Part shown: positions 35,687-45,011 of the stretch, in pieces
Layout: every line of letters begins with the position of its first letter
Position numbering within the stretch: the stretch's first letter is position 1
From: Granulicatella elegans ATCC 700633
GTDB lineage: Bacteria > Bacillota > Bacilli > Lactobacillales > Aerococcaceae
NCBI RefSeq assembly: GCF_000162475.2
Contig: NZ_KI391971.1
Location: 808,901 to 872,900, forward strand
Direction of reading: 5' to 3'
Length of the DNA: 64,000 bases
Notes under the pieces: generated by a model
Database searches by the model: none
Seen by the model: the letters and a program-made list of their open reading frames with translations, nothing else
Told to the model about the DNA's origin: nothing
Program-made: the position numbers and the translations under genes

Positions 35687-37411
35687 ATGACATTTGACGG
35701 TTTATTTACAAAATGGATGACGGATGAAGTTTCTAAAGAAATTATTGGAGGGAGAATTAGTAAAATTCATCAGCCCCTCCCATATGAAATTCAATTAACC
35801 ATTCGCTCCAATCGTAAAAATTACTTACTATTATTATGTGCTCATCCCATGATGGCACGTTTCCAATTTATTACAGAAAAAGGGGATAATCCTGAAATTG
35901 CTCCTAATTTTTGTATGATTTTAAGAAAATACCTAGAAGGAGCGATTATTCAAGATTTTACTCAAGTTGGAGCTGACCGTATTATTCATTTAGACGTGGA
36001 TACAAGGGATGAACTTGGAGATGAAGCAAAATGGCGTTTGACACTTGAAATGATGGGAAAACATAGTAATGTTTTCTTAGTGGATCGAAGAAACCAGCAA
36101 ATTATTGATTGTTTAAAACGAATTCCATTAAGTCAAAATACTTATCGTACATTACAACCGGGTGCTACTTATCAATTACCTCCTCATCAAACAAAAATGA
36201 ACCCATTTGAAATGACGTTATTTGAACTAGATGCAAGATTAACAAAGGGATTAGGAGAAGATTCTCTTGCAAAATCATTAATGAGTCTTGTACAAGGGAT
36301 GAGTACATTAACAGCAAATGAAATTGTTGAACGTTCCATGATGTTTGATGAGACGATTGCTGAAAGTTTATGGAAGTTTTTAGAACAAAATAATGAAAAG
36401 CCAACACCTACCTTAGCAAAACTTTCGAATGGAAAAAGCTATTTTACAGTTTGTCCATATTATTCATTCCAAAATGCTGAAAATCAATCATTTGAAACAT
36501 TGTCTGAATTATTAACAGCCTATTATGTTCATAAAGTTCAGGAAGAAAAAATTCAACAGTTGGCGGGTAATTTACTTCAAATGTTGAAATCAGAATTGAA
36601 AAAAAATCGAGAAAAATTGGTTAAATTTGAAGAAGATTTACAAAAGAGTGAGAAAGCTGAACAATATCGTATTAAAGGGGAGTTATTAAATACTTGTCTG
36701 TACCAAATAGAAAAAGGTCAAACTGAAATTCAAGTGGAGAATTATTACGATAATAATGAATTACTAACGATTCAATTATCTACATGGTTGACACCTTCTC
36801 AAAATGCGCAAGCTTATTTTAAAAAATATCAGAAATTAAGAAATTCAATTGAACATATTGAAAAACAACAGGAAGTTACTCATCAAGAAATTCAATATTT
36901 AGAACAAGTACTATATCAAATTGAAGAAGCAGATGTGCAAAACTTAGAAATTATTCGCGAAGAATTAGTAGCAAGTGGTTACTTAAAGCGTTCCGCTATG
37001 AAAAAAGGAAAGCAAAAAATAAAACCTTCAAAACCATATGTTTTCTACTCAAATGATGGTACAAGAATTTTAGTGGGTAGAAATAATTTGCAAAATGATA
37101 CCTTAACATTAAAACAAGCCAAAAAAGAATATTTATGGTTACATGCGCAAAATATTCCTGGATCACACGTTATTGTAGAATCAGCAAATCCAACCGATGA
37201 AACGATTGGGCAAGCAGCGATGTTAGCAGCGTACTATTCTAAATATCGTCATTCAGCAACTGTTCCAGTGGACTATGTTTCTGTTTCAAAAATTAGAAAG
37301 CCAAATGGAGCTAAACCGGGATTTGTAGTGTATGAAGGACAACAAAATACGTATATCACTCCAGATGAAGCAGTGATTCAACAAATTCGGGAAAATAAAC
37401 CAAAAGAATAA
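35687..37411 (+). CDS. rqcH: Ribosome quality-control factor RqcH (FbpA/NEMF family)
   Basis: About 574 residues. The N-terminal NFACT-N domain has GGRISKIHQPLPYEIQLTIR. A coiled coil spans residues ~290-420. The NFACT-R domain carries YLWLHAQNIPGSHVIVE and the tail ends KPNGAKPGFVVYEGQQNTYITPDE. By family it binds obstructed 50S subunits and adds alanine tails to stalled chains. Older annotations call it fibronectin-binding protein. Start ATG 35687 with TGGAGGA. Confidence 0.92.
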   Translation: MTFDGLFTKWMTDEVSKEIIGGRISKIHQPLPYEIQLTIRSNRKNYLLLLCAHPMMARFQFITEKGDNPEIAPNFCMILRKYLEGAIIQDFTQVGADRIIHLDVDTRDELGDEAKWRLTLEMMGKHSNVFLVDRRNQQIIDCLKRIPLSQNTYRTLQPGATYQLPPHQTKMNPFEMTLFELDARLTKGLGEDSLAKSLMSLVQGMSTLTANEIVERSMMFDETIAESLWKFLEQNNEKPTPTLAKLSNGKSYFTVCPYYSFQNAENQSFETLSELLTAYYVHKVQEEKIQQLAGNLLQMLKSELKKNREKLVKFEEDLQKSEKAEQYRIKGELLNTCLYQIEKGQTEIQVENYYDNNELLTIQLSTWLTPSQNAQAYFKKYQKLRNSIEHIEKQQEVTHQEIQYLEQVLYQIEEADVQNLEIIREELVASGYLKRSAMKKGKQKIKPSKPYVFYSNDGTRILVGRNNLQNDTLTLKQAKKEYLWLHAQNIPGSHVIVESANPTDETIGQAAMLAAYYSKYRHSATVPVDYVSVSKIRKPNGAKPGFVVYEGQQNTYITPDEAVIQQIRENKPKE

Positions 37412-37421
37412 GGAGAAACAA

Positions 37422-38567
37422 ATGAACGCAGTAAGAGCAGCTTATATTCATATTCCATTTTGTTCTCATATTTGCTATTATTGCGATTTTAATAAGGTAT
37501 TTATTGAGGGGCAACCGGTTGATGAATATGTTGATTTATTAGTAAGAGAAATGCAATTACGAGCAAAGGCTCATCCCATCTCTCCTTTAGAGACTTTATA
37601 TATCGGGGGAGGAACACCTTCAACTTTAACGCCAAAGCAATTAGCAACATTATTTGAAGGAATTCATCGCTATTTACCACTAGAGAAGAATTGCGAATTT
37701 ACAATGGAATTAAATCCAGATGATGGGCAAATGGAACGGTTAGAAGTAATGAAAGAGTATGGGGTTAACCGTATTAGTATGGGAGTTCAATCTTTTAATG
37801 ATGAATTATTAAAAAAAATTGGACGTAAACATAGTAAAAAGACAGTTTTAGAAAGTATAGGAAATGCTCGAAAATTAGGATTTGAGAATATAAGTATTGA
37901 TTTGATTTTTAGATTGCCTCAACAAACGATTCAAGATTTCGAAGATAGTTTAAAAATTGCAATGGATTTAGATTTACCACATTATTCGATTTATTCCTTA
38001 ATTTTAGAACAAAAGACCGTTTTTTATAATTTAATGAGACAGGGAAAACTTCCTTTGCCAACTCAAGATGAGGAAGCAGATATGTTTCAATTAGCCATGG
38101 ATTCTATGGAAAGTTTTGGACGGCATCATTATGAAATTAGTAATTATGCACTTCCAGGTTTCGAATCTAGACATAATTTACATTACTGGAAAGCAGATGA
38201 GTATTTAGGGTTTGGTGCTGGTGCTCATGGTTATTTAAATCAAGAACGCTATCAAAATTGTGGTCCCATTCAACATTATTTAGAACCATTACGGAATTTT
38301 GCACTTCCAATTTTACAAAAGGATGTATTAAGTAAAAAATCTCAAATCGAAGAATTTATGTTTTTAGGATTAAGAAAAATGTCTGGTGTTTCTAATCTTG
38401 AATTTAAGAGAAGATTTGGACGAAATATGAATGAAATTTATCAAGATATTATTGAGGATTTATTAGAACAGGAATTGATCCAATTAACAACAGAGGGAAT
38501 TGCGTTAACTCATAAAGGAAAGTTTTTAGGAAATAATGTATTCCAAGCATTTCTTTTAGAAGATTAG
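37422..38567 (+). CDS. hemW: Radical SAM protein HemW
   Basis: 381 residues. The radical SAM cluster motif is CSHICYYCDF near residue 14. GGGTPSTL and ELNPDD follow, and YEISNYALPGFESRHNLHYW is typical of HemW. HemW is a haem chaperone related to coproporphyrinogen oxidase HemN; it is often misnamed as the oxidase. RBS AAGGAG, 10 bp after rqcH. Confidence 0.9.
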   Translation: MNAVRAAYIHIPFCSHICYYCDFNKVFIEGQPVDEYVDLLVREMQLRAKAHPISPLETLYIGGGTPSTLTPKQLATLFEGIHRYLPLEKNCEFTMELNPDDGQMERLEVMKEYGVNRISMGVQSFNDELLKKIGRKHSKKTVLESIGNARKLGFENISIDLIFRLPQQTIQDFEDSLKIAMDLDLPHYSIYSLILEQKTVFYNLMRQGKLPLPTQDEEADMFQLAMDSMESFGRHHYEISNYALPGFESRHNLHYWKADEYLGFGAGAHGYLNQERYQNCGPIQHYLEPLRNFALPILQKDVLSKKSQIEEFMFLGLRKMSGVSNLEFKRRFGRNMNEIYQDIIEDLLEQELIQLTTEGIALTHKGKFLGNNVFQAFLLED

Positions 38568-38615
38568 GTTAAGATTTTATATGAATTGCTGTAAAGAGAT
38601 GAAAGAGGTGATAGA

Positions 38616-39227
38616 ATGACACTATTAAGAAGAACTAAAAAGAAAAGGAATTATTGGAAAATTGCTTTTTTTGCCTTAATTGCAATCAATTTATTTGTAG
38701 TGATTTCCTCAATAATTCCTAGTCGAACTAAACATCAAGTTTCAACAACGCAAATTGTAGAACAAGGAGAGAATTGGATGGAAGTCACATTAAGTAAAAA
38801 TGAAATTCAAAATATTTTAGAAATTGTTTCCAAAAAGAATCAAGTAGAAAATCCAAATTTTCCAAACTTTGTGATGAATGATTCAGTCATTCAAATTACT
38901 GGAGATGCTAACGCGTTAGGGGTAACTGTACCATACAAAATGACGACAGTTCCTTATGTAACGGAAGAAGGAACCATTCAATTAAAAATAGAGTCTGTTC
39001 AATTAGGAGGTTTCTCTTTACCAGTATTTTTAGCTTTAGGAAGATTACAACAAATAGAATTTCCAGAATGGTTCCAATTAAATACTGAGAAACAATATTT
39101 CTTATTAAATTTATCAGGAATTCATGAAGGAAGTACGATTAAAGCAAAAAAAATTAATTTAAAATCGAATGAATTTATTTTTTCTATTTCAATTTCTAAT
39201 GACAATATAGTAGAATATCTACAGTAA
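38616..39227 (+). CDS. YpmS-family protein (DUF2140)
   Basis: 203 residues. A basic N-terminus and one membrane anchor (about residues 15-35) are followed by an extracytoplasmic domain. The pattern WMEVTLSKNEIQNIL, DSVIQITGDANALGVTVPYKMTT and FPEWFQLNTEKQYFLLNLS fits the YpmS family. Function unknown. RBS AGAGGTG. Confidence 0.75.
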   Translation: MTLLRRTKKKRNYWKIAFFALIAINLFVVISSIIPSRTKHQVSTTQIVEQGENWMEVTLSKNEIQNILEIVSKKNQVENPNFPNFVMNDSVIQITGDANALGVTVPYKMTTVPYVTEEGTIQLKIESVQLGGFSLPVFLALGRLQQIEFPEWFQLNTEKQYFLLNLSGIHEGSTIKAKKINLKSNEFIFSISISNDNIVEYLQ

Positions 39228-39267
39228 GAAAAATTTAAAAGTCTATAAGACAGTTAGGAGATCACAC

Positions 39268-39975
39268 ATGAGTGTACATATTAATGCAACAAAAGGACAA
39301 ATCGCTGAGGTAGTTTTAATGCCGGGAGACCCACTTCGTGCAAAATACATTGCGGAGCATTATTTAACAGATGTTGAACAATATAATAGTGTAAGAAATA
39401 TGTTTGGATATACAGGTTTATACAAAGGACAACGAGTATCTGTTCAAGGTAGTGGAATGGGTATTCCTTCAATGATGATTTATGCCAATGAATTATATAC
39501 TGAATTTGGAGTTGAAAAGATTATTCGTATTGGTTCAGCTGGTTCAATTCAACCTGATGTAAATGTTCGTGATATCGTATTAGCTCAAGGAGCTACAACA
39601 GATTCATCAATTATTACAAATATTTTCCAAGGACAAGTAAACTTCGCACCTTTAGCTTCATTTGATTTATTAGATAAAGCTTATCATTTAGCAAAAGAAC
39701 GTGGTGCAACTGTTCACGTTGGAAATATTTTATCTTCAGATCGTTTCTATAATGCTGAATTAAACAAAAAAAAATTACAAGAATATGGCGTACTTGCCAT
39801 TGAAATGGAAGCTGCTGGTTTATATGCATTAGCGGCACAACATAAAAAACAAGCTCTAGCAATTGTAACAATCAGTGACCATATTTTAACAGGTGAAGAA
39901 ACGACAGCAGAAGAACGTGAAAAAACATTTAATGAAATGATGGAAATTGCTTTAGAAACAGTTCATAAAGGTTAA
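39268..39975 (+). CDS. deoD: Purine-nucleoside phosphorylase, DeoD type
   Basis: 235 residues, full length. It starts SVHINATKGQIAEVVLMPGDPLRAKYIAE. The nucleoside site holds IEMEAAGLYALA, and TISDHILTGEETTAEER carries the catalytic Asp. It splits purine (deoxy)nucleosides with phosphate, for salvage. RBS TTAGGAG. Confidence 0.95.
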   Translation: MSVHINATKGQIAEVVLMPGDPLRAKYIAEHYLTDVEQYNSVRNMFGYTGLYKGQRVSVQGSGMGIPSMMIYANELYTEFGVEKIIRIGSAGSIQPDVNVRDIVLAQGATTDSSIITNIFQGQVNFAPLASFDLLDKAYHLAKERGATVHVGNILSSDRFYNAELNKKKLQEYGVLAIEMEAAGLYALAAQHKKQALAIVTISDHILTGEETTAEEREKTFNEMMEIALETVHKG

Positions 39976-39991
39976 TGTATAGGTAAAATAT

Positions 39992-41449
39992 ATGGAAGAA
40001 AATCAAGAAAAAGTTGTTAATAAACCTAAAAAAGGAATTCGAGTATGGGTTTTTATCGTTTCATTAATTGCTACAATGCTCATTTCAGTTTTTATAACAG
40101 TTGCATTAGTGATTACACAACTGCCAAAAGCAGATAACAAATTAGCATTTGGTATATTTAAAAAGAATGAAATTTTTCAAATTGAAAAAGTATTTTATTA
40201 TTTAAAACAAAATTATTTAGATAAAGATGTTACTAGTGAACAATTAATTCAAGGTGCTTTAAAAGGAATGGCTGAATCAGTTGGAGATCCTTATACTACT
40301 TATTTAGTAAATGACGAGACAGCACAATTAGATGAAACCGTCAATGGAGCATTTGGTGGAATTGGAGCTGAATTAAAATCAGATCAAAGCCGAGTAGTAA
40401 TTAGTACAACGATGGAAGGAAGTCCTTCACAACAAGTAGGACTTCAAGCTGATGATGTGATTACAAAAGTTAATGGCGAGGATATGACTGGTAAGACCAT
40501 TTCCGAAGTTGTAAAAAAAGTACGTGGAGAAGTTGGTACAGATGTTGTTTTAACAATTGAACGCGCGGGCACTTCTTTAGAAGTAAAATTAACAAGAGCT
40601 AGCATTGCGATTAATACTGTAAAAGCTGAATTAGATAAAGAGGATACAACAATTGGTCATGTTCGCATTACTAGTTTTGCAAAAAATACTGCTGAAGAAT
40701 TAGAAAAAGCAGTAAAAGATTTAACTGAAAAAGGGGCAAAATCATTTGTATTCGATGTACGATATAATCCCGGAGGTCTTTTAGATCAAGCTTATAAAGT
40801 TGCCAATATGTTTTTAAAAGATGGTGAGCCAATTGTTCAAGTAGAAGATAGATTTGGCGAGAAAAAAATCTATAAAGCTTCTTCATCCATTGGTGAATTC
40901 AAAATTACTCAGCCATATGTTCTTCTAGTGAATGAAGGAAGTGCAAGTGCTTCTGAAATTTTAGCAGCAGCTATTAAAGAAGGTGCTGGAGGACAAATTG
41001 TAGGAACAAAAACTTATGGTAAAGGTACTGTACAAAGTGTTGTCGATATTACTGATAATAGTGAGCTAAAATATACGAATGCTAAATGGTTAACCCCAAA
41101 GGGAAATTGGATTCATAAAGAAGGAGTCACTCCAACGAAAGAAGTGAATTTACCTGATTATGCATTTCTAAAAATTATTGATGCAAGAGAAACATTAAAA
41201 GTAGGCACAGTTTCACAAAATGTACTTTCTGTTGAGACGATTTTAAAAGGCTTAGGATATTCTGTTACAGCAGATGGCTATTTTGATGAAGCTACAAAAG
41301 AGGCAGTAAAAGCCTATCAACAAAAAGAAGGATTAACTGCAACAGGAGAAGTTGATGAAGAGACTGCTCAAAAATTAATGAATAGTGTCAGAGAATTAAT
41401 TCAACAAAACGATACACAGTATCAAGCAGCAAAAGAATTATTAAAATAG
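39992..41449 (+). CDS. C-terminal processing peptidase, S41 family
   Basis: 485 residues. An N-terminal membrane anchor (about residues 20-42) puts the enzyme outside the membrane. A PDZ domain (about 115-200) precedes the S41 core: VRYNPGGLLDQA, the nucleophile Ser in NEGSASASEI and the Lys in TYGKGTVQ. A C-terminal peptidoglycan-binding domain (about 405-470) suggests it acts in the wall. The CtpA/CtpB naming is not certain. The ribosome site is weak (TAGG). Confidence 0.9.
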   Translation: MEENQEKVVNKPKKGIRVWVFIVSLIATMLISVFITVALVITQLPKADNKLAFGIFKKNEIFQIEKVFYYLKQNYLDKDVTSEQLIQGALKGMAESVGDPYTTYLVNDETAQLDETVNGAFGGIGAELKSDQSRVVISTTMEGSPSQQVGLQADDVITKVNGEDMTGKTISEVVKKVRGEVGTDVVLTIERAGTSLEVKLTRASIAINTVKAELDKEDTTIGHVRITSFAKNTAEELEKAVKDLTEKGAKSFVFDVRYNPGGLLDQAYKVANMFLKDGEPIVQVEDRFGEKKIYKASSSIGEFKITQPYVLLVNEGSASASEILAAAIKEGAGGQIVGTKTYGKGTVQSVVDITDNSELKYTNAKWLTPKGNWIHKEGVTPTKEVNLPDYAFLKIIDARETLKVGTVSQNVLSVETILKGLGYSVTADGYFDEATKEAVKAYQQKEGLTATGEVDEETAQKLMNSVRELIQQNDTQYQAAKELLK

Positions 41450-41464
41450 AATGGAGGTTTTTAA

Positions 41465-42082
41465 ATGGAAGAAGTAAGTTCATTTATTCCTCGTAATATG
41501 CGTAAAAGAAAACTTCCTAAACCAACAATATGGGAAGAATTACTGAGTTGGTTTGCCTCCTTTGCCGTATCATTTGCGATATTAGCTTTATTATTTGTAT
41601 TTGTTGGAAAACCTTTTACGGTTAGTGGACAATCGATGTATCCAACACTACATGATTCAGATCGCATGTTTATGTCAAAATTAGGGGATATTCATCGATT
41701 TGATGTTGTCGTTTTACATGCACCTGATCAAGATAAAGAATATATTAAACGAGTGATTGGAATGCCAGGTGATACAATTGAAGTTAAAGATGGCAAATTA
41801 TATATCAATGGTCAAGTAGTGGACCAACCATTTATTAATAAAGAAATACTTGTGAATAAAACCGTCTATATTGATGATTTCACTTTACAAGAATTAACTG
41901 GAGAATCAAAAGTACCTGAAGGAAAATATTTTGTAATGGGAGATAATCGTGGAGTTTCAAGAGATAGTCGAATGATTGGATTTATTGAACGCTCTGCAAT
42001 TGAAGGGAAAGCAGTCTTTACAATTTGGCCATTAAATCGAATTGGTGGTCAAACAAATTACTCTTATTTATATTCTGAATGA
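41465..42082 (+). CDS. lepB: Signal peptidase I (first of tandem pair)
   Basis: 205 residues. One membrane segment (about 30-52) precedes the catalytic domain. The Ser nucleophile is in SGQSMYPTL, the Lys in YIKRVIGMPGD, and GDNRGVSRDSR is box E. It cleaves secretion signals on the outer face of the membrane. RBS GGAGG; 15 bp after the S41 protease. It is a close paralogue of the next gene. Confidence 0.93.
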   Translation: MEEVSSFIPRNMRKRKLPKPTIWEELLSWFASFAVSFAILALLFVFVGKPFTVSGQSMYPTLHDSDRMFMSKLGDIHRFDVVVLHAPDQDKEYIKRVIGMPGDTIEVKDGKLYINGQVVDQPFINKEILVNKTVYIDDFTLQELTGESKVPEGKYFVMGDNRGVSRDSRMIGFIERSAIEGKAVFTIWPLNRIGGQTNYSYLYSE

Positions 42083-42098
42083 TAAGGAGAGATTTTAA

Positions 42099-42689
42099 AT
42101 GAGTTATGAAGATGAGTATGAATATAAACCTTCTATATTGTCTATTATTTGGTCTTGGATTTGGTCATTTATAGTAGCGTTCATTATTGTAGGGGGAGTG
42201 TATTTCTTCCTTGGAAGACCTTTTACAGTGAGTGGAGCTTCAATGTACCCAACATTACATAATGGTGATCGAATGGTGCTATCTAAAGTTGGAGATGTTC
42301 ATCGTTTTGATGTTGTTATTCTAAAGGCTCCAGATGAAAATGTTGAATATATTAAACGTGTTATTGGAATGCCTGGTGATACAGTAGAAATGAAGAGTGG
42401 TGTTCTTTATATTAATGGTAAAAAAGTGGACCAACCTTTTATTAATACTGAAGCATTGGCAAAACAAACGGTTTTTATTGATGATTTTACTTTAGAGAGT
42501 CTTACTGGTGAAGCCAAGGTTCCTGAAGGAAAGTATTTTGTTTTAGGGGATAATCGTGGAGTTTCTAAAGATAGTCGAATGATTGGTTTTATTGATCGTT
42601 CAGCAATTGAAGGGAAAGCAGTCTTTACAATTTGGCCATTTGGTCGAATTGGAGGACAAAAGAATTACGGTTATTTATATTCTGAATAA
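42099..42689 (+). CDS. lepB: Signal peptidase I (second of tandem pair)
   Basis: 196 residues with Ser in SGASMYPTL, Lys in YIKRVIGMPGD and GDNRGVSKDSR. Most of the catalytic domain matches the previous gene; the N-terminal ~35 residues and the membrane segment differ. It is a tandem duplication 16 bp downstream. Both copies keep all catalytic residues. Specialised substrates for each copy would be a guess. Confidence 0.93.
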   Translation: MSYEDEYEYKPSILSIIWSWIWSFIVAFIIVGGVYFFLGRPFTVSGASMYPTLHNGDRMVLSKVGDVHRFDVVILKAPDENVEYIKRVIGMPGDTVEMKSGVLYINGKKVDQPFINTEALAKQTVFIDDFTLESLTGEAKVPEGKYFVLGDNRGVSKDSRMIGFIDRSAIEGKAVFTIWPFGRIGGQKNYGYLYSE

Positions 42690-42692
42690 ACG

Positions 42693-42846
42693 ATAGAAAT
42701 TGACTTTTCTTAAAGTAGTATTAGGACGCCAGTAGCCCCCTGTGGGGTCTCTTGGCTAAAATTTGAGCCTGTAGTCTCAAATTTTCCTGTACAAGAAGTA
42801 TAGAATACTTCTTGTACCCATACTACTCTGAAAAGTTTTTTCTATT
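42693..42846 (+). repeat. Structured intergenic repeat, copy 3 (long form)
   Basis: Ends ATAGAAATTGACTTTTC and the inverse GAAAAGTTTTTTCTAT pair, as do AGTAGTAT and ATACTACT. Hairpin A: GCCA-GTAGC-CCC/GGGG-TCTC-TTGGC. Hairpin B: AAATTTGAG/CTCAAATTT. Hairpin C: a perfect 13-bp inverted repeat starting GTACAAGAAGTAT. The 501-bp gap 42690-43190 otherwise holds copy 4, a terminator and the man leader. Confidence 0.8.
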
Positions 42847-42877
42847 TGACGTAAAGATATGAGAGTACGTTTATAAT

Positions 42878-42955
42878 TGTGATTTATTTAAAGTAGTTAG
42901 GATGCTAGCAGCCACCTAACGGTGTATCATTGCTATAGCTACTTTATAAGTAATT
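42878..42955 (+). repeat. Structured intergenic repeat, copy 4 (short form)
   Basis: Ends TTTAAAGTAG and CTACTTTATAA pair. Only hairpin A is kept: GCTAGCAGC, stem CACC/GGTG, then TATCATTGC. Hairpins B and C are missing. It lies 32 bp after copy 3 in the same orientation. Confidence 0.7.
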
Positions 42956-42993
42956 TCTTTTTCTAATCTTTCTTAAAAAGTCATATTTATGCA

Positions 42994-43033
42994 AAGGAAA
43001 GCTGGAATTTTAATGTCCAGTTTTCTTTTTTTT
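42994..43033 (+). terminator. Terminator in gap before mannose PTS
   Basis: GGAAAGCTGGA pairs with TCCAGTTTTC (one mismatch) and is followed by T8. Confidence 0.75.
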
Positions 43034-43094
43034 ATAACAAATTTCCAATATTTGAGGAGATATTCTATATAATTAGTTAAAATCATTATTATTT

Positions 43095-43110
43095 ATTAAA
43101 CGTTTTCTTT
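43095..43110 (+). promoter_or_regulatory. Possible cre (CcpA) site before mannose PTS
   Basis: ATTAAACGTTTTCTTT matches the core of the catabolite-response element (AAACGTTTTC) with poorer ends. Control of mannose PTS genes by CcpA is common in lactic acid bacteria. No clear -35/-10 pair was identified near it. Confidence 0.4.
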
Positions 43111-43190
43111 TACAAAATAAAAAAATAATGTTAAACTTCGAGTGGTGCATAAAAAGGATGCATTAATATAGATTTATAGGAGGAAATCAT

Positions 43191-44174
43191 ATGGTTGGAA
43201 TTATTATTGCAAGCCATGGTGAATTTGCTGCTGGTATTAAGCAATCTGGTTCAATGATTTTTGGAGAACAAGAAAAAGTTGAATCTGTTGTATTTATGCC
43301 AAGTGAAGGACCAGATGATTTGCAAAGAAAATTGCAAGAAGCCATTGCGAAAGTTGATTCAGAAGAAATCTTATTCTTAGTCGATTTATGGGGCGGTAGT
43401 CCATTCAATCAAGCAAATAAATTGTTTGAAGAAGCTCCTGAACATCGTGCGATTGTTGCTGGATTAAACTTACCAATGTTAATCGAAGCGTATGCGAGTC
43501 GTTTCTCAATGAATACAGCTCACGAAATTGCGCAAGCGATTGCTCCAACTGCAATTGAAGGTGTGAAAGTTCGCCCAGAGGAATTGCAAAAGAAAGAAGA
43601 AGTAGCCGAAGAACAAACGGTTGCACCTAAAGGAGCTATTCCAGAAGGAACAGTTTTAGGAGATGGCAAAATTAAGTTTGTATTAGCTCGTATTGATACT
43701 CGTTTACTTCATGGACAAGTTGCTACTAACTGGACTAAAGCAACAAATCCAAATCGTATTATTGTTGTATCTGATTCAGTATCAAAAGATGATTTACGTA
43801 AAAAATTAATTGAACAAGCAGCTCCTCCAGGAGTTCGTGCTCACGTTATCCCATTGGATAAATTAGTTCAAGTTTATAACGACCCACGTTTTGGCGATAC
43901 AAAAGCATTATTATTATTTGAAAACCCACAAGATGCTTTAGCAGTTATTGAAAAAGGTGTAGAAATTCCAGAATTAAATATTGGTTCTATGGCTCATTCA
44001 GTAGGTAAAGTTCAAATTAATAATGTATTATCTGTTGACCAAGCAGATGTTGATACGTATAAGAAATTACGTGATTTAGGCGTAAAATTCGATGTTAGAA
44101 AAGTATCAGGAGATTCACCTTCTGATTTATTCAAATTAATCGCTGCAAAAGCAGGCGAAGGATTAAGCATTTAA
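43191..44174 (+). CDS. manX: PTS mannose-family EIIAB component
   Basis: 327 residues. The EIIA domain comes first: [12 protein letters not shown], with the phospho-His at about residue 9. A charged hinge ([15 protein letters not shown]) leads to EIIB, with its phospho-His in [14 protein letters not shown]. It passes phosphate from HPr to the incoming sugar (glucose, mannose and relatives). RBS TAGGAGG. First gene of an EIIAB-EIIC-EIID-ManO cluster. Confidence 0.94.
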   Translation: MVGIIIASHGEFAAGIKQSGSMIFGEQEKVESVVFMPSEGPDDLQRKLQEAIAKVDSEEILFLVDLWGGSPFNQANKLFEEAPEHRAIVAGLNLPMLIEAYASRFSMNTAHEIAQAIAPTAIEGVKVRPEELQKKEEVAEEQTVAPKGAIPEGTVLGDGKIKFVLARIDTRLLHGQVATNWTKATNPNRIIVVSDSVSKDDLRKKLIEQAAPPGVRAHVIPLDKLVQVYNDPRFGDTKALLLFENPQDALAVIEKGVEIPELNIGSMAHSVGKVQINNVLSVDQADVDTYKKLRDLGVKFDVRKVSGDSPSDLFKLIAAKAGEGLSI

Positions 44175-44186
44175 TAGGAGGTCATT

Positions 44187-44996
44187 ATGGATTTTAATAT
44201 TGTAGCAATTATTGCAGTCCTAGTTGTTGCCTTTTTAGCTGGTATGGAAAGTATTTTAGACCAATTCCAATTCCATCAACCAATTATTGCATGTTCATTA
44301 ATTGGATTAGCAACAGGACATTTATCTGAATGTATTATTTTAGGTGGAGCTTTACAATTATTAGCTCTAGGTTGGGCTAATATCGGTGCAGCGGTTGCTC
44401 CCGATGCAGCGTTAGCTTCAGTAGCATCTGCCATTATTTATGTAAAAGCTGGTGACTTCTCTACAGATGGTCGTAATATCGCGATTGCAGCAGCTATCAC
44501 TTTAGCAACTGTAGGTTTAGTAACAACTATGATTGTTCGTACTTTATCAGTTGTTCTTGTTCACCAAGCTGACAGAGCAGCAGAACAAGGAAACTTCCGT
44601 GGTGTTGAATTTTGGCACTATGTAGCATTAGCTACACAAGGTTTACGTATTGCAATTCCTGCAGGAGCTTTATTATTCATCCCTTCTTCAGCAGTACAAG
44701 CTGCTTTAGGTTCATTACCAGCATGGTTTACTGGTGGTATGACAGTAGGTGGGGGAATGGTAGTAGCCGTTGGTTATGCAATGGTTATTAACTTAATGGC
44801 AACTAAAGAAGTATGGCCATTCTTCTTCTTAGGTTTTGCTTTAGCACCAATTAAAGAATTAACTTTAATTGCAACTGGTATTATCGGTTTAGCAATTGCT
44901 GTAATTTACTTAAACTTACAAAAAAATAACTCAGGTGGTTCAGGATCAAATTCTGGTTCAGGAGACCCACTTGGCGATATTTTAAATGATTACTAG
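44187..44996 (+). CDS. manY: PTS mannose-family EIIC component
   Basis: 269 residues, polytopic. DFNIVAIIAVLVVAFLAGMES and the QFHQPIIACSLIGLATGH segment are EIIC hallmarks. The last ~22 residues are unusually rich in Gly and Ser (SGGSGSNSGSG) before DPLGDILNDY. It forms the sugar channel with EIID. RBS TAGGAGG. Confidence 0.94.
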   Translation: MDFNIVAIIAVLVVAFLAGMESILDQFQFHQPIIACSLIGLATGHLSECIILGGALQLLALGWANIGAAVAPDAALASVASAIIYVKAGDFSTDGRNIAIAAAITLATVGLVTTMIVRTLSVVLVHQADRAAEQGNFRGVEFWHYVALATQGLRIAIPAGALLFIPSSAVQAALGSLPAWFTGGMTVGGGMVVAVGYAMVINLMATKEVWPFFFLGFALAPIKELTLIATGIIGLAIAVIYLNLQKNNSGGSGSNSGSGDPLGDILNDY

Positions 44997-45011
44997 AATG
45001 GAGGAACAAAT

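Noticed and set aside
35675-35689. Start of rqcH at ATG 35675
   Set aside because: The ATG lies within the ribosome site TGGAGGA that serves the ATG at 35687.
43130-43165. Sigma-54 (-24/-12) promoter before the mannose PTS
   Set aside because: GG and GC are 14 bp apart instead of 10, and no ManR-type activator gene is in the window.
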